Shown: positions 25,206 through 33,563, counted from the stretch's first letter. The stretch: DNA of 64,000 bases from Kaistia hirudinis (GCF_014196455.1 NZ_JACIDS010000004.1:434001-498000), one strand, 5' to 3'. Notes: generated from the letters alone by a model not told the origin. Program-made: numbers and translations.

Positions 25206-25465
25206 TTTCTTCCGCCGACGCGCACGACCTCATCGTCCAGCGTGGCGAGAAGTTCCGTCCCGTCGACCAAGCCCCCGGCTGCCGCCTCTTTATGGCCGGC
25301 AGCGAGATCGAGGACTTGCTGCCCTTCCTGGGCAAGGTAAGCGCGCAGCGCCCTGACCATGACCCAGCTCCGGGGACGATCGAGCGCGGCGGCCACCGCA
25401 TCGACACCGCGCAGCACATCCTCCGGCAGGCGGATGGCGACCGGATCGGATCGAAGCTGGGACAT
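25202..25465 (-). CDS. ribbon-helix-helix (CopG/ParD-like) antitoxin
   Basis: An 87-residue antitoxin. The N-terminal ribbon-helix-helix is clear: DPVAIRLPEDVLRGVDAVAAALDRPRSWVMVRALRAYL. The C-terminal part (QQVLDLAAGHKEAAAGGLVDGTELLATLDDEVV) should wrap the toxin. It lies directly upstream of and overlaps the toxin gene. A 19-bp near-perfect palindrome 14 bp before its start is the likely autoregulatory operator. Confidence 0.87.
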   Translation of the reverse strand: MSQLRSDPVAIRLPEDVLRGVDAVAAALDRPRSWVMVRALRAYLAQEGQQVLDLAAGHKEAAAGGLVDGTELLATLDDEVVRVGGRK

Positions 25466-25478
25466 CGCATTCCTCTTC

Positions 25479-25497
25479 TGTAATACGGCGTATCACA
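25479..25497. promoter_or_regulatory. probable operator of the RHH-ParE toxin-antitoxin operon
   Basis: A 19-bp palindrome with arms TGTAATACG and CGTATCACA around a central G; 8 of 9 positions pair. It lies 14 bp upstream of the antitoxin start, where RHH antitoxins normally bind to repress their operon. Confidence 0.65.
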
Positions 25498-25530
25498 GAC
25501 AATAGGGTCGGATCGCCATCGCTTCAACCG

Positions 25531-26472
25531 TCAGGCGGCGATCCCCTCCGGTCCGGCGCCGCAGACGAGGGCGCAGACGGTTTCGCCGGGGGCGACCGGG
25601 ACGAGGCCGCCCTTCAGCGCGGCGAGAGCGGCGGCGCCGGAGAGGTCGGCGGCGAGGCCCATTTCGAACCAGAGCCATCTGGCGGCGTCGATCATCGCCG
25701 CATCGTCGACGAGGACGATGTCGTCGACCACGGAGCGCACGAGCTCGAACACGCGCTCGTCGGTGCGGGCGCAGGACATGGTGGGCACGATGGTCGTGAT
25801 CTTGTCGATCGTCACGACATGGCCGGCATCGATGCTGGCCTTGAGCGTCGGGCAGCCGACCGGCTCGATGCCGATGATGCGCGCCTTCGGCTTCAGCGCG
25901 CGGATCGCAGTGCCCATGCCGCCGACGAGCCCGCCGCCGCCGATCGCGATCAGGAAGGTGTCGACCTCGGGCAGATCCTCCAGGATTTCGAGCGCCACCG
26001 TGCCCTGGCCGGCGACGACGAGCGGATCGGCGAAGGGGTGGAAATAGACGGCGCCGATCTCCTTCGCATAGGCGCGGGCGGCCTTGTCGGCCTCGTCGAA
26101 AACGTCGCCGACCAGCTGGACCTCGGCGCCCCAGCGCTTCAGCTTTTCGAGCTTGGGCGGCGAGATGTTCTTCGGCACGAAGACATGCGCCGGTACGCCG
26201 GCGAGCTTGCCGGTCCGCGCCACGGCGACGCCGTGATTGCCGCCCGACGCCGTGACGATGCCGTGGGCAAGCTCTTCCTTCGGCGTCGCGAGCAGGCGGT
26301 TGGTCGCGCCGCGCGCCTTGAAGGAGCCCGTCGCCTGCAGCAATTCGAGCTTCAGATGCAGCGCGGCGTCGGTGATCGGGGCCGAGAGATTGTCGGCCTT
26401 CAGCATCGGCGTGCGGCGGATGTTCGCGCCGAGCCGTGCGCGCGCGGCCTGAACGTCGGAGAGGGTGATCAT
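25531..26472 (-). CDS. PLP-dependent threonine/serine dehydratase-like enzyme
   Basis: A 313-residue fold-type II PLP enzyme like catabolic threonine dehydratase, serine racemase or hydroxy-amino-acid dehydratases. The PLP lysine is in GSFKARGATN; SGGNHGVAVA contacts the cofactor; the phosphate loop is IAIGGGGLVGGMGTA. No ACT regulatory domain is present, so it is the short, non-isoleucine type. It is the last gene of the minus-strand run that starts with the pyroglutamyl-peptidase-like gene, 9 bp after the SDR. It could deaminate a beta-hydroxy amino acid formed upstream in the pathway (inference). Confidence 0.88.
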   Translation of the reverse strand: MITLSDVQAARARLGANIRRTPMLKADNLSAPITDAALHLKLELLQATGSFKARGATNRLLATPKEELAHGIVTASGGNHGVAVARTGKLAGVPAHVFVPKNISPPKLEKLKRWGAEVQLVGDVFDEADKAARAYAKEIGAVYFHPFADPLVVAGQGTVALEILEDLPEVDTFLIAIGGGGLVGGMGTAIRALKPKARIIGIEPVGCPTLKASIDAGHVVTIDKITTIVPTMSCARTDERVFELVRSVVDDIVLVDDAAMIDAARWLWFEMGLAADLSGAAALAALKGGLVPVAPGETVCALVCGAGPEGIAA

Positions 26473-26481
26473 TCCGTTTTC

Positions 26482-27276
26482 CTACAGCGCGGCCCAGCCG
26501 CCATCGACCGGCAGGTCGACGCCGGTGATCTGGCGCGACATGTCGCTGGCAAGGAAGAGGCAGGCATTGGCGACATCGGCATCGGTCGAGACGCGCTTCA
26601 GCGCATAGTCCTCGGCGTGGCGGCGCGCGGCTTCCTCCTCGCTGATGCCGAGCTCGCGCGCCATGTTGCGGCACACCTTCTCGCGGAAGCGCGGTCCGTC
26701 GACCATGCCCGGTGCGACGCAGTTGACGTTGATGTTGGCGGCGCCGAGTTCGAGCGCGAAGCTCTTGGTGAGCCCGCGGAGGCCCCATTTCGAGGCCGAA
26801 TAAGCGACGCGTCCGGCGCGGCCGCGCATGCCGAACGTGCCGCCGACATTGACGATCTTGCCGGAGCGCTGGGCCGTCATCACCGGCGCCACGGCACGGA
26901 TCATGTTGAAGCAGCCCGTCATATTGACGTCCACGATGTCGCGGAACTCCGCCGATGATGTCGCGGCGCCCGTCTTGCCGATCGGGCCGGTGCCGCCGGC
27001 GACATTGACGAGGATGTCGATCGCGCCGCCGAACCGCGCCTGCGCCGCGGCGACGGCGGCCTCGCAGGCCGCCTCGTCGGTGACGTCACAGGACTGGACG
27101 AGCGTCTCGCCGCCCGCCGCGCGGATCGCCGCCGCGACGGGCTCGATCGCCAGAAGGTCGCGCCCGAGCAGGACGGTGCGGCAACCTTCCGCGGCGAAGG
27201 CCTGGCTGACCGCCGCGCCCATGCCCTTGGCGGGCCCGGTGATCAGGGCGACCTTGCCGCCGAGTTTCAGATCCAT
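26482..27276 (-). CDS. SDR family oxidoreductase (paralogue A)
   Basis: A 264-residue classical short-chain dehydrogenase. The cofactor motif is TGPAKGMG, the structural motif NVAGG, and the catalytic Tyr-Lys pair is in YSASKWGLRG; the C-terminus is DLPVDGGWAAL. The R in LLGRD after beta-2 gives no clear NAD/NADP choice. It is strongly similar to the SDR at 33564-34352, sharing TGPAKGMG, NVAGG(V)xGPxGK and GGTFG. It lies between the threonine-dehydratase-like gene and the oxygenase gene, separated from the latter by a long hairpin. Confidence 0.92.
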   Translation of the reverse strand: MDLKLGGKVALITGPAKGMGAAVSQAFAAEGCRTVLLGRDLLAIEPVAAAIRAAGGETLVQSCDVTDEAACEAAVAAAQARFGGAIDILVNVAGGTGPIGKTGAATSSAEFRDIVDVNMTGCFNMIRAVAPVMTAQRSGKIVNVGGTFGMRGRAGRVAYSASKWGLRGLTKSFALELGAANINVNCVAPGMVDGPRFREKVCRNMARELGISEEEAARRHAEDYALKRVSTDADVANACLFLASDMSRQITGVDLPVDGGWAAL

Positions 27277-27306
27277 TCTCGCTCCTTGGATGGCAGGGCT
27301 AGCGTG

Positions 27307-27340
27307 ACGCCTTCACCGCGCATTTGCGCGGTGAAGGCGT
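27307..27340 (-). other. perfect 16-bp inverted repeat (hairpin) inside the minus-strand operon
   Basis: ACGCCTTCACCGCGCA (27307-27322) is followed by TT and its exact complement (27325-27340). It fills the gap between the oxygenase stop and the SDR start. No T-run follows on the minus strand, so it is more likely an mRNA-stabilising or partial-termination structure than a full intrinsic terminator. Confidence 0.7.
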
Positions 27341-27345
27341 GCGCC

Positions 27346-28371
27346 TCAATAGCCCGACTTCGCGCCCGGCTTCTTGAGATAGGCCATGCCCATCTCGTAG
27401 AAATCGCGCATGTAGGGCCCGTTCTCGAACGGCTCGAACTGTGCCGTCTCGCCGTTCTTCATGATCTCGGCGATCGGCGCGATCGTGACGTCGTAGTCGG
27501 GATTGGCGAAGAAGGGGATCGAGTAGCGGGCCTTCAGCGCGCGGTTGACCACGCGATGCGGCGTCGAGACGAAGCGGCCATTGGTCCATTTCATCATGAC
27601 ATTGCCGATATTGATCACATAGGCGCCCTTGACCGGCGGGGCGCCGATCCACACGCCGTCCTTGCGCTCGACTTCGAGGCCCCCGGTATCGTCCTGCATC
27701 AAGAGCGTGAAGGCGCCGGTATCGCGGTGCTCGCCCGCGCCGATCTCGATGTCCTTCTCGTCGAGCGACGCCGGCGGGCGATAATGCAGCAGCGAGAGCT
27801 GCACGACGGGCTTCTGGTAATAGGGCTCGAAATAGTCCTCCGGCAGGCCGAGCGCCATGGCGAAGGCGGCGCGGAGCTGCTTGGAGAGGTTCATTACCGC
27901 GTCGAAATAGGCTTCCACCGTCGGCTTGAAGGCCGGCAGACCCTCGGGCCAGCGGTTCGGCAAATGCAGCGGCTTGCCGGCGAGCACGTCCGGATCGTCG
28001 GGCGCGAGGTCGAGCATGAAGCGGTAGGTCTCGATCGCGCCGCCGACCGTGCCGCCCTCGGCTTCCAGCTTCGACGGCACATAGCCGCGCCAGTGTTCCA
28101 GCGTCGCGGCCGCGTTCATGCGCCCGGCGAAGGGCTGCGCGTAGAATTCCTTCGAGACGCCGAAGGTCGCGTCGATCAGATCCTGCGAAATGCCGTGGTT
28201 CGCGAGATAGAAGAAGCCGACCTCCTCGCAGGCCTTGCCGATCTCGGCCGCCACGGCGGCGCGCTCCGCGGCGCTGCCGGTCAGGAACGGGCCGAAATCG
28301 ATGATCGGGATGTCGGAAACGTCGACGCTCTGGGCCTTCTCATAGGCCTTGGGCAGTTCCGCGAGGGTCAT
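27346..28371 (-). CDS. Fe(II)/2-oxoglutarate oxygenase, isopenicillin N synthase-like family
   Basis: A 341-residue double-stranded beta-helix oxygenase. The N-terminal DIOX_N region has IPIIDFGPF and VGFFYLANHGI. The iron triad is H215-x-D217 (EHRDTGAFTLL) and H272 (STPHRVV); the 2-oxoglutarate-binding R-x-S is R282-Y-S284. All key residues are intact. Homologues hydroxylate or oxidatively close small molecules; the substrate here is unknown. Its ATG overlaps the stop of the pyroglutamyl-peptidase-like gene (ATGA), so the two act together, perhaps on a lactam or amide compound (inference). Confidence 0.9.
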   Translation of the reverse strand: MTLAELPKAYEKAQSVDVSDIPIIDFGPFLTGSAAERAAVAAEIGKACEEVGFFYLANHGISQDLIDATFGVSKEFYAQPFAGRMNAAATLEHWRGYVPSKLEAEGGTVGGAIETYRFMLDLAPDDPDVLAGKPLHLPNRWPEGLPAFKPTVEAYFDAVMNLSKQLRAAFAMALGLPEDYFEPYYQKPVVQLSLLHYRPPASLDEKDIEIGAGEHRDTGAFTLLMQDDTGGLEVERKDGVWIGAPPVKGAYVINIGNVMMKWTNGRFVSTPHRVVNRALKARYSIPFFANPDYDVTIAPIAEIMKNGETAQFEPFENGPYMRDFYEMGMAYLKKPGAKSGY

Positions 28372-29093
28372 GGCAGCAGTTCCTCCGAGGAGAGAGGTGG
28401 TGAAGCGGGGACGGCGCCGCAGGCGATGGCCTGGCGCGCGAGCGCGCCGAGCGCCGCGCGGACGGCGGTGAGCTGGGTTTCGAGCGCCATGGACGGCAAT
28501 TCGAGCGGGCTGCTCTGGGCGCTGCCGGGCTGGTTGCCGCGCTGGCGCATCAGCCAGACGATCTGCTCGGGCAGATAGGGCAGATGCAGGAAGCCGCAGG
28601 GCGATGCGAGGCCGAGCGCCTCCAGCGCGCCGAGATAGGTGTAGAGTGTGAGATTGCAGAGATGCGTGCCGGCGTGGAACGAGCGCCGCGCGGGGATATC
28701 CTGCGCCAGGATCGCCTCGACGACGGCGCCGGCGTCCCAGCTGGCCATGCGCGCCGCCGGGCCGCCGGGCTCGATCGGCTCGCCGCCGAGCGGGCGCACG
28801 CCCTCATTGTCGGGAATCGCGAAATGGCAGGCATTCACCGCGATCGTCTCGATGCGGATGTCCGGCGCGCCGAGCGCCAGGCCGAGCGCCAGCACGAAGA
28901 CCGGACGATGCTCGGCGACGAGCGCCGGAAGGTGATCCGGCAGGCCCGTCCGGCTGACCGGCGTCGCGCGGGCGATGATGGTGATGCCGTCGACCATCAT
29001 GCCGTCGAGGAAGGGGAGCAGCAGTTCCGCAGGGTTGGTCGGCAGGCCCGCGAAGGGCTTGGACCCGGTCACGAGCGCAACGGGACCGGTCAT
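28368..29093 (-). CDS. pyroglutamyl-peptidase I-like (C15 family) hydrolase
   Basis: A 241-residue member of peptidase family C15, which removes N-terminal 5-oxoproline from peptides. The catalytic triad is in place: E82 (IRIETIAVN), C146 (HAGTHLCNLTLY) and H170 (GFLHLPYLP), with family-typical spacing. The N-terminal VTGSKPFAGLPTNP corresponds to the usual TGFxPFxxxxxNP. The C-terminal ~35 residues are longer than in E. coli-type Pcp. As first gene of an operon with an oxygenase, SDR and dehydratase, it may open a lactam ring of a small molecule, not trim peptides (inference). GGGAGG precedes the ATG. Confidence 0.85.
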   Translation of the reverse strand: MTGPVALVTGSKPFAGLPTNPAELLLPFLDGMMVDGITIIARATPVSRTGLPDHLPALVAEHRPVFVLALGLALGAPDIRIETIAVNACHFAIPDNEGVRPLGGEPIEPGGPAARMASWDAGAVVEAILAQDIPARRSFHAGTHLCNLTLYTYLGALEALGLASPCGFLHLPYLPEQIVWLMRQRGNQPGSAQSSPLELPSMALETQLTAVRAALGALARQAIACGAVPASPPLSSEELLP

Positions 29094-29270
29094 CGTCCCG
29101 CCTCCCGCATTCGCTGCGCCCTGATGGCTTGCCGCATGATCGCTCCCTGTTCCGATGGCCGTGGGGTTCGGCAGGAACCATGGTTGGCAAGAGCCGTGCC
29201 ATGGCGGAACGCAAGGAGACTACAATGGAACGCCGGAGACGGCTGCGCAAAATCGCGTCACCCTGCGCAA

Positions 29271-29301
29271 ATCATCGACACAATATATCATTGTCGATGA
29301 T
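29271..29301. promoter_or_regulatory. 10+10-bp palindrome upstream of the pcp-like operon, probable GntR operator
   Basis: Perfect arms ATCATCGACA (29271-29280) and TGTCGATGAT (29292-29301) with an 11-bp AT-rich centre. A further CGACAA is at 29314-29319. The TTGTCG half-site recurs on the other side of the neighbouring gntR gene, which suggests one regulator acts at both places. The rest of the 237-bp gap (29094-29330) shows nothing else distinct. Confidence 0.55.
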
Positions 29302-29330
29302 CGGTATGATTTACGACAAAGGCCGAACGC

Positions 29331-30023
29331 CTATGCGAGGCGCTTGAGCCGCTCAACCACGGCGCGCCGCGTGCCGTCGATATGGTCGGCGAGGACCTTG
29401 CCGGCGCGCGCGGCGTCGCGGGCGATGGCGGCGTCGAGCAGTTCCTCGTGCTGCTGGGCGAGATGGACCTGTGCGACCGGGTCACGGCCGGCGAGACGGC
29501 GATAGCGATCGAACTGGTCGTGCAGCACGGCGCAGAAATGCAGCGTCCAGGGCGAGCCGCAGGCGGCGATGAGCGCATTGTGGAAGGCGCGGTGGCGGGT
29601 TTCCCATTCCTCGGGAACCGCATCCTCCTCCGGCGCGGCCTCCTGGCGGCCGAGGCGGCGCAGGCGATGATGCGCCAGCACGATGCCCTCCTCCCAGGCC
29701 TCGTCGCCCGAGCGGACGGCGGCTTCGATCGCCTGGCTCTCCAGTTCGATGCGGAGCGCAGCGATGTCCTCGAAATCGTCGAGCGAGATCGGCGGCACGC
29801 GGAAGCCGCGATTGACCTCCTGCACCACCAGCCGGTCGGCAGCGAGGCGCGACAGCGCCTCGCGCAGCGGGCTGGTGCCGATGCCGTAGCGCGCCTGCAG
29901 CTCGATGAAGCGCAGCCGCGCGCCGGCCTGGAGGGCGCCGGAAATGATGTCGGCGCGCAGCAGCGTGAACGCATCCGCCGACGCCGTCTCGTCCGCCTCG
30001 CGAATGGGAACCGCCTCAGCCAT
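29331..30023 (-). CDS. GntR family transcriptional regulator (FadR/FCD subfamily)
   Basis: A 230-residue regulator with an N-terminal winged helix (DAFTLLRADIISGALQAGARLRFIELQARYGIGTSPLREALSRLAADRLV in part) and a C-terminal all-helical FCD ligand domain. The FCD metal-site acidic and His residues are suggested by HRAFHNALIAACGSPW and the C-terminal LAQQHEELLDAAIARD. Small organic acids are the usual effectors. It lies between two operons of catabolic genes, with TTGTCG half-sites on both sides, and probably represses both and itself. Confidence 0.92.
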   Translation of the reverse strand: MAEAVPIREADETASADAFTLLRADIISGALQAGARLRFIELQARYGIGTSPLREALSRLAADRLVVQEVNRGFRVPPISLDDFEDIAALRIELESQAIEAAVRSGDEAWEEGIVLAHHRLRRLGRQEAAPEEDAVPEEWETRHRAFHNALIAACGSPWTLHFCAVLHDQFDRYRRLAGRDPVAQVHLAQQHEELLDAAIARDAARAGKVLADHIDGTRRAVVERLKRLA

Positions 30024-30073
30024 CGCAAACTCCTCTCGCGGCCATCGGCCGCATAATCCACTACACTAGAAAA

Positions 30074-30110
30074 TCGACAAAATTAGGATTCGGAGGCGGG
30101 TTGTCGACAA
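30074..30110. promoter_or_regulatory. paired TTGTCGA sites between gntR and the cyclic-amidohydrolase operon
   Basis: TCGACAA (30074-30080) and the perfect palindrome TTGTCGACAA (30101-30110), followed by TATCGAC, lie in the 135 bp between the divergent genes. On the minus strand TTGTCG with GATTAT 16 bp downstream could be the gntR promoter; on the plus strand the palindrome sits near a -35 position. This arrangement fits autorepression plus repression of the plus-strand operon. Confidence 0.55.
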
Positions 30111-30158
30111 TATCGACTTGCTGATAGGTTTTCACCGACCCGACAACCGAGACGCCTG

Positions 30159-31619
30159 ATGCAAGCTCCCGTAAGCTCCGCCGACCTTTCCGTGAAACCT
30201 GTCGATATGGTGCTGACCGGCGGGCGAGTCGTCAATGAAGACGGCATCGTCGATGCGTCGATCGCCGTGGATGGCGGCCGCATCGTCGCCATCGGGGATG
30301 AGCGGCTGATGCCGCCGGCGCGCGAGCGCATCGCGGTCGATGGCCTGCATGTGCTGCCGGGCGCGATCGACGTGCATGTCCATTTCCGCGAGCCGGGCAT
30401 GCCGCAGAAGGAGGACTGGGCGACCGGCAGCGCCGCGGCGGCGGTGGGCGGCGTCACCACCGTCTTCGACATGCCGAACACCATCCCGCCGACCGACAGC
30501 GTCGAGAATTTCCAATTGAAGCTCGGCGCGGCCAAGTCGAAGTCGATCGTTGATTTCGGGCTCTATGGCCTGCTCGGCGAGCACAATCTCGGTGATCTCG
30601 AGAGCCTCGCCGCCGCCGGGGTCATCGGCTACAAGCTCTTTCTTGGCAATACGACGGGCGATCTGCCATGCCCCTCGGACGGCGCGGTGCTCGAAGGCTT
30701 CGAGATCCTGGCCGCGCTGGGGCTGCGCTGCTCCATCCATGCCGAGAATTCGCCGATCCTGTTCTGGCGCCAGAACAAGCTGAAGGCGGCCGGACGCGAC
30801 GACGTGCTCGCGCATCTGGCGGCGCGCACCGACGTCGTCGCCGTCGAGGCGCTCAACCGCGCCGCCACGCTCGCCGATTGGACCGGCGCGCGCATCCATA
30901 TCGTGCATGAGAGCTGCGCGCGCTCGCTGCCCTTCATCCGCTTCTGGAAGGAGCGCGGCGTCGACATGACCGTCGAGACGCTGCCGCAATATCTCTATCT
31001 CTCCGCCGAGATGATGCTGAATCCGGGCGGCGAGGTGCTGCGGATGAACCCGCCGATCCGCGAGGCGGCGCATCAGGAACCGCTCTGGGCGGCGCTCGCC
31101 GACGGCACGATCGACATGATCGCCACCGACCATGCGCCGCATGCGATCGAGGAGAAATACGGGCCGCGCATCTGGGATCTCGCCTGCGGCTTCCCCGGCG
31201 TCGAGACGTCGATGGCGCTGATGCTGACCGCGGTCGCCGATGGCCGCCTCAGCCTGGAGCGCGTCGCGACGATCACCTCCGGCGCGCCGGCCCGCGCCTT
31301 CGGGCTCTATGGCCGCAAGGGCGTGATTCGCGTCGGCGCCGATGCCGATCTCGCCGTGGTCGACCTGAACCGCAGCGCGACGCTTTCGGCGGCGGCGCTG
31401 CATTCGCGCGGCAAGGTCTCCGCCTATGAGGGCAAGGAGGTCAAGGGCGTGCCGGTCATGACCTTCGTCCGTGGGCGCATGGTGGCGAAGGACGGCGAGG
31501 TCGTCGCTGAAAAGGGCTGGGGTGAACTGGTGCGGCCGAACATGGCCCCGCCGGCACCGCGCAACCTCAATACGACCATGAAGGAGATCCTCGAGCCCGG
31601 CCAGCGGCCATGGGGCTGA
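30159..31619 (+). CDS. cyclic amidohydrolase (dihydroorotase/allantoinase/hydantoinase family)
   Basis: A 486-residue binuclear metal amidohydrolase that opens cyclic amide rings. Metal ligands are visible: H73 and H75 (DVHVHFREPG), the likely carboxylated K159 (GYKLFLG), H194, H250 (IHIVHESC) and D324 (ATDHAPH). The sequence and length are closest to allantoinase/dihydroorotase-like enzymes; since it sits in a catabolic operon, pyrimidine synthesis is unlikely. It heads a plus-strand run with a Gfo/Idh/MocA enzyme and an amidohydrolase-2. Allantoin, a hydantoin or another ureido/lactam compound are options; the sequence does not decide. Confidence 0.88.
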   Translation: MQAPVSSADLSVKPVDMVLTGGRVVNEDGIVDASIAVDGGRIVAIGDERLMPPARERIAVDGLHVLPGAIDVHVHFREPGMPQKEDWATGSAAAAVGGVTTVFDMPNTIPPTDSVENFQLKLGAAKSKSIVDFGLYGLLGEHNLGDLESLAAAGVIGYKLFLGNTTGDLPCPSDGAVLEGFEILAALGLRCSIHAENSPILFWRQNKLKAAGRDDVLAHLAARTDVVAVEALNRAATLADWTGARIHIVHESCARSLPFIRFWKERGVDMTVETLPQYLYLSAEMMLNPGGEVLRMNPPIREAAHQEPLWAALADGTIDMIATDHAPHAIEEKYGPRIWDLACGFPGVETSMALMLTAVADGRLSLERVATITSGAPARAFGLYGRKGVIRVGADADLAVVDLNRSATLSAAALHSRGKVSAYEGKEVKGVPVMTFVRGRMVAKDGEVVAEKGWGELVRPNMAPPAPRNLNTTMKEILEPGQRPWG

Positions 31620-31632
31620 GGGGGAGGGCCTG

Positions 31633-32679
31633 ATGGCTGAGGCGCTGCGGATCGGGTTGATCGGGGCCGGCGCCATCGGCGCCTGGCATGCGCGCATCGT
31701 CGCCGAGCGGCCCGATGCCGTGCTCGCCGCGATCTGCGACATCGATACGGATCGCGCCGCCAAGCTGGCCGCGCCATGGGGTGCGGCGGTCTTCACCGAT
31801 GCCGCCGCCTTCTTTGCGGAAGCCGCTCTGGACGGCGTCATCATCGCCAGCCCCGAACGCGTGCATGAGGAGCAGGCGCGCCTCGCCGCTGCGGCGCGTG
31901 TGCCGATGCTGATCGAAAAGCCGGTGGCGCCCGATCCGGCTGGCATCGCCGCGATCCGCGCGGCGACGGCTTCGACCGGTGTTCCGGTGATGGCTGGCCA
32001 TGTCGAGCGCTTCGAGATCGGCTCGGCGCAATTGAAGGCGGCCGTCGATGAGGGTGTCTGCGGCAAGGTCGTCACGATCGCCGCGCGCCGCCAGTTCGTC
32101 GCGGCCGATACCCCGCGCTTCAAGGGCCTCTCGACGACGTTGCGCATTCTCGGCGTGCATGATTTCGACCTCGTCGCCTGGGTCCATCCCGTGCCGGTCG
32201 TGCAGGTCTATGCCGCGGCTGGCCGCGGACGGGTGCATGCGGAGACGGGCCTCGACGATCATGTCGTGACGACATTGCGCTTTGCCGATGGCGCCATCGC
32301 GCTGGTCGAAAGCGGCTGGACGCTGCCGGCGCCCTATGGCGTCTTTTCCGCGCCCGCCTCCTGGTCGCCGGCCGGCAATAACCGACTCGACGTGTTCGGC
32401 GCGTTGGGCATGGTCTCGAACGATATGAGCCTCCGCGGCCAGCAACTCGTCGCCTTCGACGAGGCCGCGGGCTTCCGCGCCGCCGGCATCCGCCACCAGC
32501 CGATCCTCAATGGGCGCGTCGTCGGCGCGCTCGCCGAGGAAGTCGCCGCCTTCATCCGTATGATCCGCGAGGGGACGGAGCCGCTCGTCGGGCTCGACGA
32601 TGCCGAGCGGGCGGTGCGGATCGTCGAGGCGGCGGAAGCCTCGCTCGCCTCCGGCCTGCCGGTGCGGCTGGACGGCTGA
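31633..32679 (+). CDS. Gfo/Idh/MocA family oxidoreductase
   Basis: A 348-residue NAD(P)-dependent dehydrogenase. The Rossmann motif IGLIGAGAIGAWHARI is at the start, and the E-K-P cofactor motif is in MLIEKPVAPD. The second domain has GHVERFEIGSAQ and HDFDLVAWVHP, the latter supplying the D-x-x-x-W/H catalytic region of the family. It is second in the plus-strand operon, 13 bp after the cyclic amidohydrolase and 1 bp before the next gene, so it acts in the same pathway. Confidence 0.9.
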   Translation: MAEALRIGLIGAGAIGAWHARIVAERPDAVLAAICDIDTDRAAKLAAPWGAAVFTDAAAFFAEAALDGVIIASPERVHEEQARLAAAARVPMLIEKPVAPDPAGIAAIRAATASTGVPVMAGHVERFEIGSAQLKAAVDEGVCGKVVTIAARRQFVAADTPRFKGLSTTLRILGVHDFDLVAWVHPVPVVQVYAAAGRGRVHAETGLDDHVVTTLRFADGAIALVESGWTLPAPYGVFSAPASWSPAGNNRLDVFGALGMVSNDMSLRGQQLVAFDEAAGFRAAGIRHQPILNGRVVGALAEEVAAFIRMIREGTEPLVGLDDAERAVRIVEAAEASLASGLPVRLDG

Positions 32680-32680
32680 G

Positions 32681-33553
32681 ATGGCGCGCTATGACGGCCC
32701 GATCGTCGACGCGCATCACCACCTCTGGTCCTATGACGCGGCGCTGCTGCCCTGGCTCGCGGGCGAGCCCACCCTCGCGCGCGATGTCTCCGCCGAGGAC
32801 TATTTCGCCGCCGCGGCGCCGCTGAATGTCGTCGCCAGCGTCTGGATCGAGGCCGTCGCGACCGATCCGCTCGCCGAGGCGCGGGCGGCGGCGCGTCTCA
32901 ATGCCGCCGAGCCCCGTCTCGCCGCCGCGATCATCGCGCATGCGCCGCTGGATGCGCCGGATCTAGCCGCGCGGCTGGACCGCCTCGCTGAGGCCGCGCC
33001 GACGCTGCGCGGCATTCGCGACATCGTTGCGGTGCGACCGGGCTTTCCGAGCTTCGCCCGGCATGGCGATCTCCTGGAGCGCGCCGCCTTCGCCGCGGGG
33101 CTCAAGGTACTCGCGCGGCGCGGCCTCGCCTTCGACCTCATGCTCGAACCCTGTCAGATGGGCGCGGCGCTCCGCCTCGCGGCGGCGATCCCCGACCTTT
33201 CCATCATCATCGAGCATGCCGGCAGCCCGGATTTTTCGACGGAGGAAGGTTCTGCACGGTGGGCCGGCGCCATGCAGGCGGCGGCGCGGCTGCCGAATAT
33301 CAGCGTGAAGATCTCGGCGCTGCATTGCCGCATGCCCGGCTGGAGCGATGCCGCGCTGGCCGCGCCGATCCGCGCGCTGGTGGACTGGTTCGGCGTCGAT
33401 CGCCTCGCCTTTGCCAGCGACTTCCCGGTGCACGACCGCACCGTGCCCTTCACCCGCGGCTATGAGACGTTCGCGCGCGCGGTGGCGGATCTTTCGCCCG
33501 ACGAGCAGCGCGCGCTGTTCCAGGGCACGGCGCGGCGGCTCTATCGGATCTGA
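32681..33553 (+). CDS. amidohydrolase-2 family (TIM-barrel) hydrolase or lactonase
   Basis: A 290-residue metal-dependent TIM-barrel hydrolase, as in the L-rhamnono-/fuconolactonase and 2-pyrone-4,6-dicarboxylate lactonase group. It begins IVDAHHHLWSYD, the metal motif, followed by GIRDIV, SIIIEHAGSPD, SVKISALHC and the terminal FASDFPVHD with the catalytic Asp. The true start is the ATG at 32681, one base after the previous stop. In this operon it would open a lactone made by the Gfo/Idh/MocA dehydrogenase, a common pairing (inference). Confidence 0.9.
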   Translation: MARYDGPIVDAHHHLWSYDAALLPWLAGEPTLARDVSAEDYFAAAAPLNVVASVWIEAVATDPLAEARAAARLNAAEPRLAAAIIAHAPLDAPDLAARLDRLAEAAPTLRGIRDIVAVRPGFPSFARHGDLLERAAFAAGLKVLARRGLAFDLMLEPCQMGAALRLAAAIPDLSIIIEHAGSPDFSTEEGSARWAGAMQAAARLPNISVKISALHCRMPGWSDAALAAPIRALVDWFGVDRLAFASDFPVHDRTVPFTRGYETFARAVADLSPDEQRALFQGTARRLYRI

Positions 33554-33563
33554 TCGCCCACCA

